NCBI RefSeq assembly: GCF_016595275.2
Contig: NZ_JAENIQ020000001.1
Location: 682,001 to 746,000, forward strand
Direction: 5' to 3'
DNA length: 64,000 nucleotides
Source: Corynebacterium pygosceleis
Lineage (GTDB): Bacteria; Actinomycetota; Actinomycetes; Mycobacteriales; Mycobacteriaceae
The notes below the pieces were generated by a model. It was given only the letters and a program-made list of their open reading frames with translations, was not told the origin of the DNA and made no database searches. The translations under genes were made by a program, and so were the position numbers. Every line of letters begins with the position of its first letter. Positions within the stretch are counted from its first letter, which is position 1. Positions 35,911-45,194 of the stretch are shown here, one piece after another.

Positions 35911-38127
35911 TCAGTGCTGTCTGCGTCGGTGTCGGAGGACGGCTCCGAGCACGAGAAGTTGGACGAGGGCGATCGCCCCGAGAATGAGGGCCCAGTCCGT
36001 TCCCGACATCAGGGGTTGCGCGACCCCCGTGGTGCCGGTCCCGCCCGCCTGCGCCGTCGGGGCGGTTTCCTCGTCCACGGGTGCGGGCACAGACTCCGGG
36101 GAACGGTGTCCGGTACCTGGGACGGGTGCCCAGCCGATGAGCTCGCCGGAGGAATCCGTCAGCGCGATACGGTGCTCTCCGGTACCCAGAGCGGAGATGT
36201 CGAGTGCGACCTGGGAGAGATCATCGAGCCGGGCCCAGCCGATGCCGGTGGGTTTGGGACTGTAGCTGAACAGGTAGACCCACTCCCCCGGTTCATGTCC
36301 ACCGGCGGCCAGCGTCATGAGATCACCGTTGAGCGAGGAGGTGACCGGTCCGATGCGGCGGGACGTGAGGTTCGCCGCGTTGAGTACCGGAGGAGCCGGT
36401 TCGCCGTCGGGCCGGGGCAGCTCGACGACCGTGTTCCGTCCCGACCGGGAGGTACGGTTCCCGGATCCGGTTCCGGTCGTTCCGGAGGTACCGTGTCGAC
36501 GCTTGATGACGGTGACCACGGTCTCCTGTTCGGTGCCCTGTGCACCGGGGGTGCCGCCGCCTCGCGTGGTACCGGAGTCCCCGGGCGAATCGGTGGCTTT
36601 CCCGCGCGCGCCGGGGGTGGTGCCGGGGTCTTTTGTCGTCGCGGTCTCCGGCTGCAGCCTGTTGAGGATCCGGTAGATCTCGCCGAGCTTCCCGTTGAGT
36701 CCCCCGACCGCCCCGATCAGTGGTGCGACCGCGAAGATCAGGTCCCGGGGCACATCCTCTGGATTCACCGGGTCCGGGGGATCGCCGGGCTCCGTGGTGT
36801 CCGATTTCCGGAGGGTGATCCAGTTCCACCCGACGAGATCGCTGTACTCCCCCGCGTTGCCCGACTGGAGGACGAGCTTGAGTGGTCCGGCCGGGAGATC
36901 GTCCGGTTCACCCAGCGGCAGGCTGATGCGGTGGTCCTCGCCGACCGTGTACCAGTTGTCATCCCAGGGCAGCCGGACGGAGCTGTCGTCGATGTAGGTG
37001 CTCGCGAACACCCAGTCCCCCGGTTCCGAGTCGGGGAGGGTCACGGTGACCAGGGACGGTGTCTCGGTGAAGGACACACCCTTCTGATTGGCGGTCGTGA
37101 GGGTCGCCTCGTAGTCGAGGGGCTCGGGGACACCACTCGGCCGGTATTCGCCGACGGTGAAGGTGGTGGTGTCGTCGCCCCGGCGGGGAATCGACCTGAT
37201 CGGGTCACCGTCCTTCAGGGTTCCGGTGAGGATCCGGATGTGGTGTGACCCCGGTTCGAAGATGGGGTCGGATCCGTACCGGCCCCGGTCGGTGCCGTCC
37301 GGCAGGACGATGTCGACGGCGAAGTCACCGGTTCGCGGATCGGCGTCGTGCATCGCCCAGATCGTCGCGTTGTCATGGACCTGGTGGCCCGGGACGTGTT
37401 TGAACCGTCCGTCGTCGATCTTGATGGACAGTCGTGAGCCTCCGTCGGTCGAGTGGCAGAAGCCGGTTCCGCTGATCGTGAGCGTGCCGTCGGGGTTGGG
37501 TTTCGGGGCGACCGTCACCGTCGGTTTCGGTGTCGAGGGCACGCAGGTGATCGCATCCGGATTCGCCGGTTCCACCCACTCTTCCCCGCCGACGGCGAGC
37601 GGCCCGAGAACGACGGACCGTTGGATGTCGTCCGCTCCGGCGAGTCCGCTGGTGACCGCGACGTTGAACTTCTGTCCGGGGGTCAGTTCGGTGGGCAGGT
37701 CGAGGTTCGTGTGGAAGGATCCGTCGTCGCCGGCGGTGAAGACGGCCCAGATCGTGGGGTCCGGATTCCCGTTCCGTGGATGGTTGACCACCGCATCCCC
37801 GGTGCGTGGGTAGATGCCCGATTCGCCGTCCGCCAGGGTGTAGTAGAGCTTGACCACGACGGTGGATCCGGCGGAACCATCGACCGTGTGCCATCCTGAA
37901 CCATTCAGCTCCACGTTCTGGCCCGCTTCGACGACGTAGGGGACGGTGGCCCGGGCCCCGTCATTCGATTCGCCGGTGAACAGTTGTGTCCCATCGGCCT
38001 GCGTCTGCACACCGGCCGGGGTGTCCGCGGTGGCGGGTGCCGGAAGACTGAGGGTCTGTGCCGTGAGGAAGGAGGTCAGGATGAGGGCGGTGGCGCCGTG
38101 GATCCGGTGGGTCTTGGCTGTGTGCAC
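35911..38127 (-). CDS. Membrane-anchored multidomain surface protein of the iron-uptake operon (738 aa)
   Basis: GTG start with GGAG nine bases upstream. Signal peptide (1-35), then at least three beta-sandwich-like modules: about 55-175 (VELNGSGWHTVDG), 205-320 (ISGTGFCHSTDGGSRLSIKIDDG) and 330-445. A low-complexity Thr/Gly/Pro linker follows, another beta-rich domain near 575-665, then a C-terminal membrane helix and RHRRRQH tail. The module motif GSGF...KIDDG is shared with the 917-aa protein. No sortase motif. I recognise no named family. Position between the binding lipoprotein and the permeases points to ligand capture for the importer. Confidence 0.85.
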   Translation of the reverse strand: MHTAKTHRIHGATALILTSFLTAQTLSLPAPATADTPAGVQTQADGTQLFTGESNDGARATVPYVVEAGQNVELNGSGWHTVDGSAGSTVVVKLYYTLADGESGIYPRTGDAVVNHPRNGNPDPTIWAVFTAGDDGSFHTNLDLPTELTPGQKFNVAVTSGLAGADDIQRSVVLGPLAVGGEEWVEPANPDAITCVPSTPKPTVTVAPKPNPDGTLTISGTGFCHSTDGGSRLSIKIDDGRFKHVPGHQVHDNATIWAMHDADPRTGDFAVDIVLPDGTDRGRYGSDPIFEPGSHHIRILTGTLKDGDPIRSIPRRGDDTTTFTVGEYRPSGVPEPLDYEATLTTANQKGVSFTETPSLVTVTLPDSEPGDWVFASTYIDDSSVRLPWDDNWYTVGEDHRISLPLGEPDDLPAGPLKLVLQSGNAGEYSDLVGWNWITLRKSDTTEPGDPPDPVNPEDVPRDLIFAVAPLIGAVGGLNGKLGEIYRILNRLQPETATTKDPGTTPGARGKATDSPGDSGTTRGGGTPGAQGTEQETVVTVIKRRHGTSGTTGTGSGNRTSRSGRNTVVELPRPDGEPAPPVLNAANLTSRRIGPVTSSLNGDLMTLAAGGHEPGEWVYLFSYSPKPTGIGWARLDDLSQVALDISALGTGEHRIALTDSSGELIGWAPVPGTGHRSPESVPAPVDEETAPTAQAGGTGTTGVAQPLMSGTDWALILGAIALVQLLVLGAVLRHRRRQH

Positions 38128-38160
38128 GGTGTGGTCTCCGGTGGTGGGGGCGGTGGGGTT

Positions 38161-39159
38161 CTACTGGGCGAGATCGGCGACGTCGTCGAGGATGCGGTTC
38201 ATCAGGAGGGGCCCTCCGGTGGAGGTCCACAGATCACCCGCCACGGGGATGATGGTGCCGTTCCGGTACGCCTCGAGGTCGGTGAAACCCGGGACGGTCT
38301 CCGCCTGTTCGAGTGCGTCCCGGGCCCCGTCGAGGTTTGTTTTCCCTCCGGCGCCGGGATTGTTGACGCTGGAGCCGCCGAGTGTTCCGAAGAAGATGTA
38401 GTCGGCGTCGATGTCCCGCAGATTCTCCAGGGACACGGGTTCCGAGTGCCCGCGCCCACGGTGGTCCTGGTTCGGTGGCCTCTTCAGCCCGAGATCGTTC
38501 AGGGCGATTCCCGCGGGCAGTTCCTTGAGGATCAGGGACGCGGAGTTTCCCTGCCACCGGACGATGGAGAAGGTGGAGTCACGGTAGGCGTCGAGTTGCG
38601 CGGACACGTCCGCCACATGGGCGTCGTAGTCGGCGATGACCTTCTCGCCCCGGTCGACCATGTTCAGTGCATTGGCGGTGTTCCGGAAGTTGATGCGCCA
38701 GTCGCCGCCCGCGTATCCGGTGTAGACGACGGGTGCGATGGCGCGGAGGGCTTCGATGACGGGCGGATTGTTGTTGATGCTGGTGCCGTCGACGAGGATC
38801 AGGTCGGGGTTTGCGGCTCCGACGGCCTCGAAGTTCGGTTGCGCGACGTTTCCCAGGAGCGGAATGTCTCCCGCCTGTTCCCGCAGGTAGCCCGCGATGT
38901 CGTTCTGGCCACGCCCGGCGACCGCTCCGACGGGCGTGATCCCGAGTGCCAGCAGCCCGTCGAGGGTCGGCTCGGACAGCGCGACAACGCGTTGAGGTGA
39001 CACCGGAACGTCGACATCGGTTCCCTCGATGTCCGTGATTGTCCGGGTTTCGACCGTTTCGGCGGTGGGGCCGGGGTCGGGGGAACCGGAACAGGCGCCG
39101 AGCCCGAGGACGGAGGCGAGGATGAGGGCGGAACCGGTCAGGAAACGTCGTCGGTGCAT
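38161..39159 (-). CDS. Iron-siderophore ABC importer substrate-binding lipoprotein
   Basis: 332 aa. Signal with lipobox LGAC (Cys at about 23), start at ATG 39159 behind AAGGAG; the frame to 39249 only adds a non-signal stretch. Helical-backbone binding protein of the FepB/FhuD type (RVVALSEPTLDGLLALGI, PNFEAVGAANPDLILVD). It should hand a ferric ligand to the FecCD permeases. The specific siderophore cannot be told. Located mid-operon between two surface protein genes; 194 bp of non-coding sequence separates it from the upstream one, leaving room for an internal promoter I could not identify. Confidence 0.93.
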   Translation of the reverse strand: MHRRRFLTGSALILASVLGLGACSGSPDPGPTAETVETRTITDIEGTDVDVPVSPQRVVALSEPTLDGLLALGITPVGAVAGRGQNDIAGYLREQAGDIPLLGNVAQPNFEAVGAANPDLILVDGTSINNNPPVIEALRAIAPVVYTGYAGGDWRINFRNTANALNMVDRGEKVIADYDAHVADVSAQLDAYRDSTFSIVRWQGNSASLILKELPAGIALNDLGLKRPPNQDHRGRGHSEPVSLENLRDIDADYIFFGTLGGSSVNNPGAGGKTNLDGARDALEQAETVPGFTDLEAYRNGTIIPVAGDLWTSTGGPLLMNRILDDVADLAQ

Positions 39160-39353
39160 GGTGTTTGGCTCCTTGGGTACGCCGTGTGTGTCGGGTGACC
39201 GGGGATGCCGGGGCCTTTTCCCGAAGAAGGGCGCCAGCTCTCCGGCCACGACCCCGCGTATGGGGTCGGGACTGGAACCTGATCTCGGCCGGGTACCGTC
39301 CCGGGACAGTGATGTCAGTGGGGCGGCACTCGGCCGGATGATTCAGGTGGTGA

Positions 39354-42107
39354 TCAGATGTGGAGCAGATCCCGCAGGGGCTGCGGCAGAACGTGTGCCG
39401 GGATGACCCCGATCTTGACGAGGTAGCCGAACAGTGCGGTCAGACCACCGATGCCACCGAGGAGTCCGAGGAGTCCGAGGACGGAACCCGAACCGGAGCT
39501 CGTGGTGCCGGGATCCGGGGTCTCGCCAGCATCAGGAGTGTAACGGTGGATGCTGTCCATCTCAGAGGTGCCTCCACGGCTCGCCTTCCCGATGACGAAG
39601 ATGTGTCCCTCGTTGTCGAACGTGACGTCGTTCGGCAGCGAACCGGCGTCGAGGTTGGCGATCTTCTTGTTCGTGGCCGGGTCGATCACCGTGAGGGTAC
39701 CGGCGGTACGGTTCACCGCGTAGACCTTCTTCGTCGCGGGGTCGTAGACGACCGCGAGTGCCTGGGCACCGGTCTTGATGTCGGCCAGCACCTTCTGGTT
39801 CTTCATGTCGTAGGCGAGAACGTTGTTCGTGCCCTGGCTGGCGACGTAGAGGGTGTCGGTCGCGGGATCGACGGCGACCGACGATCCACGGGAGACCATG
39901 TCAGCGGGTAGTTCGTAGACGGTGGATGCACCGGTGCGGACATTCACCTTGACAGCCTTCGGGGCGCGCAGCGACACCGAGTAGAGGTCACCCGTCTCCT
40001 GGTTGAGCTGCAGACCCATGGCGTTTCCGAAGCCTGGGGTGGACAGGGAGCCTTCGTGCTTCAGGGTGTCACCGTCGAAGATGGCGATGGAGTCCGTCTC
40101 CGAGACCGGAGAGGACGCGTACGCCTTGCCGGTCGACTGGTCCACGACGACGGCGCGGGCGTGGTTGATGATGTCTGCGGGGAACTGCTTCACCAGGCTC
40201 AGATCCGATGCGCGGTAAACCGCCACCGAGTTGCCCAGGGTGTTGGTCGTCCAGACCAGACCGCGCTTGTCATCGACGCCCACTCCGAATACGCGGCCGT
40301 CGATGTCATCGGTGGCGGGCTGAATCTCTTTGGTGACCTCGAGGGTGTCCGGATTGACCTTCATCAGCCCCGAGACCTTGCCGTCCGCGCTGAAATCGGT
40401 CCGGGTGACGAAGAGCGCGTTCTCCTTGGCGCTGTAGCGGCTCTGGTACACGCCGGCGGGAAGTTCCGCCTCCTGCACGGTGTACTTGTCCGTACCGTAC
40501 AGCTTGTTGTCCGGGGTGATGGTGACATCGGTCTCGAAGGTGCCTTCGTGACCGTCGACGGTGTAGGCGATCCGGATCTTCTGGCCGAGCAGTGCGGCGT
40601 CCCCCGGAATGGCGACATTCGGGATCACGGTGCGGGAGTCCGCACCGGAGACGCCCTGCTGACCGTCGGTGAGGAGGTTTCGGTCCCCGACCCCGACGAA
40701 GTCGACCGTCGCATTCTCGGGCAGACCGATGACGATGACGTCCGCCTTCGAGTCGAGGGCCGAGTTCGAGAGCTTGTCGTTGCCGGCGACGGTGAGCTTG
40801 ACGGCGGGATCCACGCTGACGGTGGTCTCCGCGCGGACATCGCCGGCACTGAGAACGACGGTGTGGCTTACCCCGGCGGCGGCACCGGGCTCGACCACGA
40901 TCTCGCCCTCGGCGGTTCCCTCGGAGTCCGTGGTGATGGTGTCGCCGGTCCTGTGGTGGCCGAGGGACCACTTCGCTGCGGCACCGTCGACGGTGACGGA
41001 CACCTCGGTCTCCGGGGCGAAACCGCTGGCGGTGACCGGGATGTAGACGGATCCGCTGCGGCTGGACGTCTCGCCCCGCTCGGCGGTGACCTTCGCGTTC
41101 CTGGTGGGCTCCGCGGCCTCGGTGACGGTGAACCACGTGAGGTTGGAGACGGATTCGCCGCCGTCGTTGGCGTTCCCGAGGATCCGGATCCAGTAGTCAC
41201 CGGGGACGAGGTCCTCCGGGACGACGAGATCGAACTGGAAGAAGCCTTCGGCGTTCGGCAGCTGGTCGCCGGTTAAAATACCCGCGCCGCGCGTGACCTC
41301 GCTGAGACCACGACCGCCCTGGTCACCGATCGGCACGGCACCATCGTTGATCTTCACGACGAGACGTCCGCCGTCCGGACGCTGCTTGAAGCCTGAGCCG
41401 TAGACGGTGATCACGTTCCCCGGGGCAACGTCCGTTCGGACCTTGACGTATCCGTCGCCGACGGTCTTGCCACCGCCACGCGGGGTGTCGCCGGTCACCG
41501 AGGTGCGCGGTGTCTCGGAACCGTCTCCGTTCCCGTCGGAATCCCCGGTTCCGTCGCCGTTCCCACCGTCGGTCGCCTCCACGACATCGAACCAGGCGAA
41601 CGTCGATACGGCGGGCCCACCGTCCGCAGGGCTACCGAGGACACGCACCCAGTAGGCACCGGGCTCGAGATTCCCGGGGACCCTGACCTTGAAGGTGAAT
41701 TCACCCTTTTCGTCCGGGAGGAACGGGGTTTTGAGCGTTCCGGTTCCCGCGGAGTCGACATCGGTGACGTCGGCACCGGTCTGCCCCTCGGGCAGCTTCA
41801 CTCCGCCGTCATTGATCTTGACTCCGAAGGAGCCGTCCTCGGGACGTTGTCCGAAGCCCGAACCGTGAACGGTGAGCAGGCCGCCCGCCTCGACGGTGGC
41901 GTCGGCGGTGAGGGTGCCGCCGAAGGTTTTTCCGTTGTGACGCGGTTTGTCGCCGGTGACCGAGGACTTCTGTCCGGATTCGTTCTCGGCTGCTGCCGCA
42001 GTGGCGGCGGGGACAATCGCGGTGACGCCGGTGGTGAGCAACGACGCGGAGAGCATTGCTGCGATGGCGCGCTTTCCGACTCGTCGTGAACTGAGGGTGT
42101 GGTTCAT
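39354..42107 (-). CDS. Surface protein with repeated modules and a YVTN-type beta-propeller, first gene of the iron-uptake operon (917 aa)
   Basis: Signal peptide (1-40). Two clear repeats, about 48-177 and 203-330, each with TGDxPR, then GSGF.QRP.DG...VKINDG, then PG.YW(V/I)R(V/I)LG, joined by an Asp/Gly-rich linker. A third, more distant beta module lies around 335-420, further beta sequence to about 520, then a six- or seven-bladed propeller (about 530-850) with blades such as VDPATDTLYVASQGTNNVLAYD. Gly/Ser linker and a C-terminal hydrophobic helix complete it. Propeller blades of this type are found in surface and heme- or sugar-binding proteins; the ligand is unknown. A DtxR-like box lies 103-121 bp upstream, so iron repression of the whole operon is inferred. 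Confidence 0.87.
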   Translation of the reverse strand: MNHTLSSRRVGKRAIAAMLSASLLTTGVTAIVPAATAAAAENESGQKSSVTGDKPRHNGKTFGGTLTADATVEAGGLLTVHGSGFGQRPEDGSFGVKINDGGVKLPEGQTGADVTDVDSAGTGTLKTPFLPDEKGEFTFKVRVPGNLEPGAYWVRVLGSPADGGPAVSTFAWFDVVEATDGGNGDGTGDSDGNGDGSETPRTSVTGDTPRGGGKTVGDGYVKVRTDVAPGNVITVYGSGFKQRPDGGRLVVKINDGAVPIGDQGGRGLSEVTRGAGILTGDQLPNAEGFFQFDLVVPEDLVPGDYWIRILGNANDGGESVSNLTWFTVTEAAEPTRNAKVTAERGETSSRSGSVYIPVTASGFAPETEVSVTVDGAAAKWSLGHHRTGDTITTDSEGTAEGEIVVEPGAAAGVSHTVVLSAGDVRAETTVSVDPAVKLTVAGNDKLSNSALDSKADVIVIGLPENATVDFVGVGDRNLLTDGQQGVSGADSRTVIPNVAIPGDAALLGQKIRIAYTVDGHEGTFETDVTITPDNKLYGTDKYTVQEAELPAGVYQSRYSAKENALFVTRTDFSADGKVSGLMKVNPDTLEVTKEIQPATDDIDGRVFGVGVDDKRGLVWTTNTLGNSVAVYRASDLSLVKQFPADIINHARAVVVDQSTGKAYASSPVSETDSIAIFDGDTLKHEGSLSTPGFGNAMGLQLNQETGDLYSVSLRAPKAVKVNVRTGASTVYELPADMVSRGSSVAVDPATDTLYVASQGTNNVLAYDMKNQKVLADIKTGAQALAVVYDPATKKVYAVNRTAGTLTVIDPATNKKIANLDAGSLPNDVTFDNEGHIFVIGKASRGGTSEMDSIHRYTPDAGETPDPGTTSSGSGSVLGLLGLLGGIGGLTALFGYLVKIGVIPAHVLPQPLRDLLHI

Positions 42108-42209
42108 GGAATCTGTGGCTCCCTTGTACGGGTTGAGACGGGCCCGGATGGCAGCTGGGCACCCCAGAAACTGGTCGTCGGTGCTCCTGCCGCCCCGGGT
42201 GGGTCAGAA

Positions 42210-42228
42210 CAAGGCTAGGCATACCTCA
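42210..42228 (-). promoter_or_regulatory. DtxR-like box controlling the surface-protein/siderophore operon
   Basis: Minus strand TGAGGTATGCCTAGCCTTG. About 13 of 19 positions agree with TWAGGTTAGSCTAACCTWA, including AGGT, GCCTA and CCT. It is the only such motif in the 210-bp gap before the 917-aa protein and also contains a usable -10 (TAGCCT). Confidence 0.65.
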
Positions 42229-42317
42229 GCATCAGCACAAGTGAAGGCTTTGTGATTCGTCTATGAGATGGAGCACATCGTCATGGAAAAGTGGGGTGGT
42301 TCAGGTCGGAGGAATCT

Positions 42318-44321
42318 TCAGGAGGAGGTGCCGCGGCGGAAAACCTCCCGGTCGTCCTGCGGATCCGCGTCGGTCGCGGCGCCGGTTCGTCGTGCTGGGG
42401 TGTCGGGCGGTGCGGGGATCTTCCCGGGCACACAGGCCGCGCGCCGGGTGGCTGCGGCACGTAGGCCGTTCGCGATGATGATGATCTCGGCGGCTTCGTG
42501 GATGAACACGATCGCGGACAGTCCCAGGACGCCGGTGAGCGCGAGCGGCGGGAGGATGATGATGACCGCGAGGGCCAGCGCGATGTTCTGGTTCATGATC
42601 GAGTGACCCCGACGCGCGTGGCGGATGGCGTCCGGCAGCAGTGTCAGGCTGTGTCCGGTGAAGGCGATGTCCGCGGATTCGATGGCCGCATCCGTTCCCG
42701 TCGCCCCCATCGCGACGCCGATGTCGGCCGACGCCAGGGCGGGGGCGTCATTGATTCCGTCGCCCACCATCGCCCAGCCCCGTCCCGTGACCGCCCGTGC
42801 CTTGTCCTGTGGCAGGAGTTCGGCCCGCACATCCGTGATGCCCGCGTCATCCGCCAGTGCCGCGGCGGTCCGGCTGTTGTCGCCGGTGAGCATCGTGACG
42901 GCGAGCCCCATGTCCCGGAGGGTCTCCACCGTCTCGGCGGCCTCGGGGCGGAGGGGATCGATGATTCCGATGATCCCCACGGATGTGTCGTCCGCACGGA
43001 CGACCACGACGGTCGCGCCCCCGGACTCGAGTTCGTCGACACGGGGTGCCATCTCCCCCGGATCGACGAAGCGGGGGCTGCCCACGGTGACCCGACGCCC
43101 CGACACCCTGGCCCGCATCCCGTGCCCGGCCATCTCCTCGACGTCCAGGGCCTCCGGGATGTCCCGGTCCTCGGTGGCCCGCAGGATCGCTCCGGCCAAC
43201 GGGTGGGTGCTGTGCCGTTCGACCGCGGCGGCGAGAGTGAGTGTTTCGTCGGGACCTTCCGTGCAGACGACGGTCGGGGTGTTGCGGGTCAGCGTGCCGG
43301 TCTTGTCGAAGGCGATGCGGTCGACGGCGCCGAATCGTTCGAAGGCGGCACCCGACTTGATGATCACGCCGAAACGGCTGGCCGCCCCGATGGCGGAGAT
43401 GACGGTGACGGGTACGGCGATCGCCAGTGCGCAGGGTGATGCGGCGACCAGGACGATCAGCGCGCGTTCGATCCACACGGACGGGTCGCCGAACAGGGAA
43501 CCGATGGCCGCGACGGCGGTCGCGGCGATCAGGACGCCGGGAACCAGGGGCCGTGCGACCCGGTCGGCCATTCGTGCCCGGGCACCCTTCTCCGCCTGCG
43601 CCCGGGTGACGAGGGTGACGATCGTGGTCAGGGAGTTGTCGGTTCCGGGTGCGTCGGCGTGGATCTCCAGTGGTGAGCCGATCGCGATGGATCCCGCGGG
43701 AGCCGTGTCCCCCGGCCCGACGTTCACCGGGATGGATTCACCGGTGACGGCGGAGGTGTCCAGGGCGCCCTCCCCCCGGGACACGGTGCCGTCGGTGGGC
43801 ACCCGCTCCCCCGGGCGGACGATCACCGTGTCGCCGATGATGAGTTCGGTGATGCCGATCGTCTCCGGGGTGGTGCCCCGGCGAACGGTCACGGTCTCGG
43901 GGATGAGGCTGACGAGGCTGCGGAGCCCCGCCCTGGCCTTCGCCATGGCCTTCTCCTCCAGTGCCTCGGCGATGGAGAACAGGAACGCCAGGGCTGCCGC
44001 CTCACCGACGTAGCCGAGAGCCACTGATCCGACGGCGCTGACGGTCATGAGGAGGCCTATGCCCAGTCGTCCGCCACCGGAGCCGGTGAGGAATCTGCGC
44101 ACGGACTGCGGGATGAACGTCGAGCCACCCAGGATCAGCGCGACCCAGAAGAGGAGCGGGTGCAGGAGGTGTCCGAGCAGCAGGAACACTCCGGACAGCA
44201 GCGGCACCAGGAGGGTGGTGTCCCGCCACCACGGTGTTCCCGGTTCGTCACGGGCGGCGAGCAGCCCCTCGGTCGGTCGGTCCGGTGCGGTGGCACCACC
44301 ACCGCAGCATGCGTCGCTCAT
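42318..44321 (-). CDS. P1B-4-type heavy-metal-exporting ATPase (CtpD/CtpJ-like)
   Basis: 667 aa. The membrane metal site reads SPC (ASPCALAIAVP), the mark of the P1B-4 subgroup (Co2+/Fe2+/Ni2+, some Zn2+/Cd2+), rather than CPC. No folded N-terminal metal-binding domain, but Cys-Cys at residues 5-6 (SDACCGGG). P-type motifs are complete: TGES, phosphorylation site DKTGTLT, and GDGINDAPAL. Starts inside the end of the ArsR/CmtR gene by ATGA overlap, so the sensor and pump form one operon. Confidence 0.93.
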   Translation of the reverse strand: MSDACCGGGATAPDRPTEGLLAARDEPGTPWWRDTTLLVPLLSGVFLLLGHLLHPLLFWVALILGGSTFIPQSVRRFLTGSGGGRLGIGLLMTVSAVGSVALGYVGEAAALAFLFSIAEALEEKAMAKARAGLRSLVSLIPETVTVRRGTTPETIGITELIIGDTVIVRPGERVPTDGTVSRGEGALDTSAVTGESIPVNVGPGDTAPAGSIAIGSPLEIHADAPGTDNSLTTIVTLVTRAQAEKGARARMADRVARPLVPGVLIAATAVAAIGSLFGDPSVWIERALIVLVAASPCALAIAVPVTVISAIGAASRFGVIIKSGAAFERFGAVDRIAFDKTGTLTRNTPTVVCTEGPDETLTLAAAVERHSTHPLAGAILRATEDRDIPEALDVEEMAGHGMRARVSGRRVTVGSPRFVDPGEMAPRVDELESGGATVVVVRADDTSVGIIGIIDPLRPEAAETVETLRDMGLAVTMLTGDNSRTAAALADDAGITDVRAELLPQDKARAVTGRGWAMVGDGINDAPALASADIGVAMGATGTDAAIESADIAFTGHSLTLLPDAIRHARRGHSIMNQNIALALAVIIILPPLALTGVLGLSAIVFIHEAAEIIIIANGLRAAATRRAACVPGKIPAPPDTPARRTGAATDADPQDDREVFRRGTSS

Positions 44322-44659
44322 CGGTTCGCCTCCGCCGGGGTCTCGTTGAGGCAGGTTCCCGGATCGTCACACACGGTGAGCACGATGCGGGTCATGTTGC
44401 GGAGGGTGTCCGCGAGTTCCGGCCCGGCGAGAGCGTAGCGGACCTTCCGTCCCTCGGGGTGGGTGCGGACGAGTCCGCAGTCCCGCAGGCAGGCGAGGTG
44501 GTTCGAGACGTTCGCCCGGGACAGCCCGAGCTGTTCGGCGAGCTGGGCGGGATAGTGGTTTCCGTGCAGGATCGCGAGGAGCAGTCGGCAGCGGGTCGGG
44601 TCGGCGAGGGCCCGGCCGAGGCGGACGAGTGCCTGTTCGTGGGCTTCAGTATGGCTCAT
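44318..44659 (-). CDS. cmtR: ArsR-family metal sensor, CmtR type
   Basis: 113 aa, close to mycobacterial CmtR, a Cd2+/Pb2+ sensor. The helix-turn-helix region reads LSRANVSNHLACLRDCGLV, containing the two Cys of the CmtR site (C-x3-C in the recognition helix), and the third ligand Cys is present near the C-terminus (DDPGTCLNE). Represses the ATPase gene downstream until metal binds. The ATG is seven bases after TACCAT and no Shine-Dalgarno is seen, so probably leaderless. Confidence 0.9.
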   Translation of the reverse strand: MSHTEAHEQALVRLGRALADPTRCRLLLAILHGNHYPAQLAEQLGLSRANVSNHLACLRDCGLVRTHPEGRKVRYALAGPELADTLRNMTRIVLTVCDDPGTCLNETPAEANR

Positions 44660-44686
44660 CCACGGAATGGTACACGCTGGACTGAA

Positions 44687-45187
44687 CTATGTGGAGGGGG
44701 TGCCGATCCGGGTGGGGCCGCCGGTGAGGGCGACGGCGATCGTCCGTCTGAAACGTTCCGGCATTTCCGGCAGCTGATCGACCGGGAACCAGGCGACCTC
44801 ACTGTTCTCGTCATCGGCGGCGTGGACGTGTGCGGTGGCACCCACGGGCCGACACAGAACGGCGGTGTCCATGTAGGAGGCGACATCCCCGTTGGGGTAG
44901 GTCACGGGACCGACGGCCTGAACCCACAGCACCCGCTCAACCTCCGCCACGAGGCCGGTTTCCTCCGCGATCTCACGGACCGCGGTGACGTCGGGCTGCT
45001 CCCCGGGGTCGGCGATACCGGTGACCGGCGTCCACGCACCCGTGTCCACGCGCCGCACGAGCAGCACCTCATCCGCTCCGGAGTCGGCAGGGTGTGGACG
45101 GAGGACCACCGCCGTCACACCCGGCAACCAGAGCGGGGCGTGACCGATTCTCCTGCGTAGTTCGAGGATGAAACCGGGGGTCGCCAC
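44687..45187 (-). CDS. NUDIX hydrolase
   Basis: 166 aa from GTG at 45187, seven bases after the SdpI-family stop. The NUDIX box is complete (G-x5-E-x7-REIAEETG, about residues 56-78). The motif IGHAPLWLPGV near the start is typical of corynebacterial members of this family. Open frame upstream to 45616 lies inside the SdpI-family gene and is rejected. Substrate unknown. Probably cotranscribed with the SdpI-family gene. Confidence 0.88.
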   Translation of the reverse strand: MATPGFILELRRRIGHAPLWLPGVTAVVLRPHPADSGADEVLLVRRVDTGAWTPVTGIADPGEQPDVTAVREIAEETGLVAEVERVLWVQAVGPVTYPNGDVASYMDTAVLCRPVGATAHVHAADDENSEVAWFPVDQLPEMPERFRRTIAVALTGGPTRIGTPST

Positions 45188-45194
45188 GGGTGGA

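Noticed and set aside
39249..39268. Hairpin CGACCCC-GCGTAT-GGGGTCG as terminator within the iron operon
   Set aside because: Seven-base stem without T-run; may only attenuate. Kept out of the feature list.
34838..42107. Identification of the surface proteins as HtaA-type heme binders
   Set aside because: The conserved Tyr/His/Trp pattern of the HtaA domain could not be found; only the position in an iron operon is similar.
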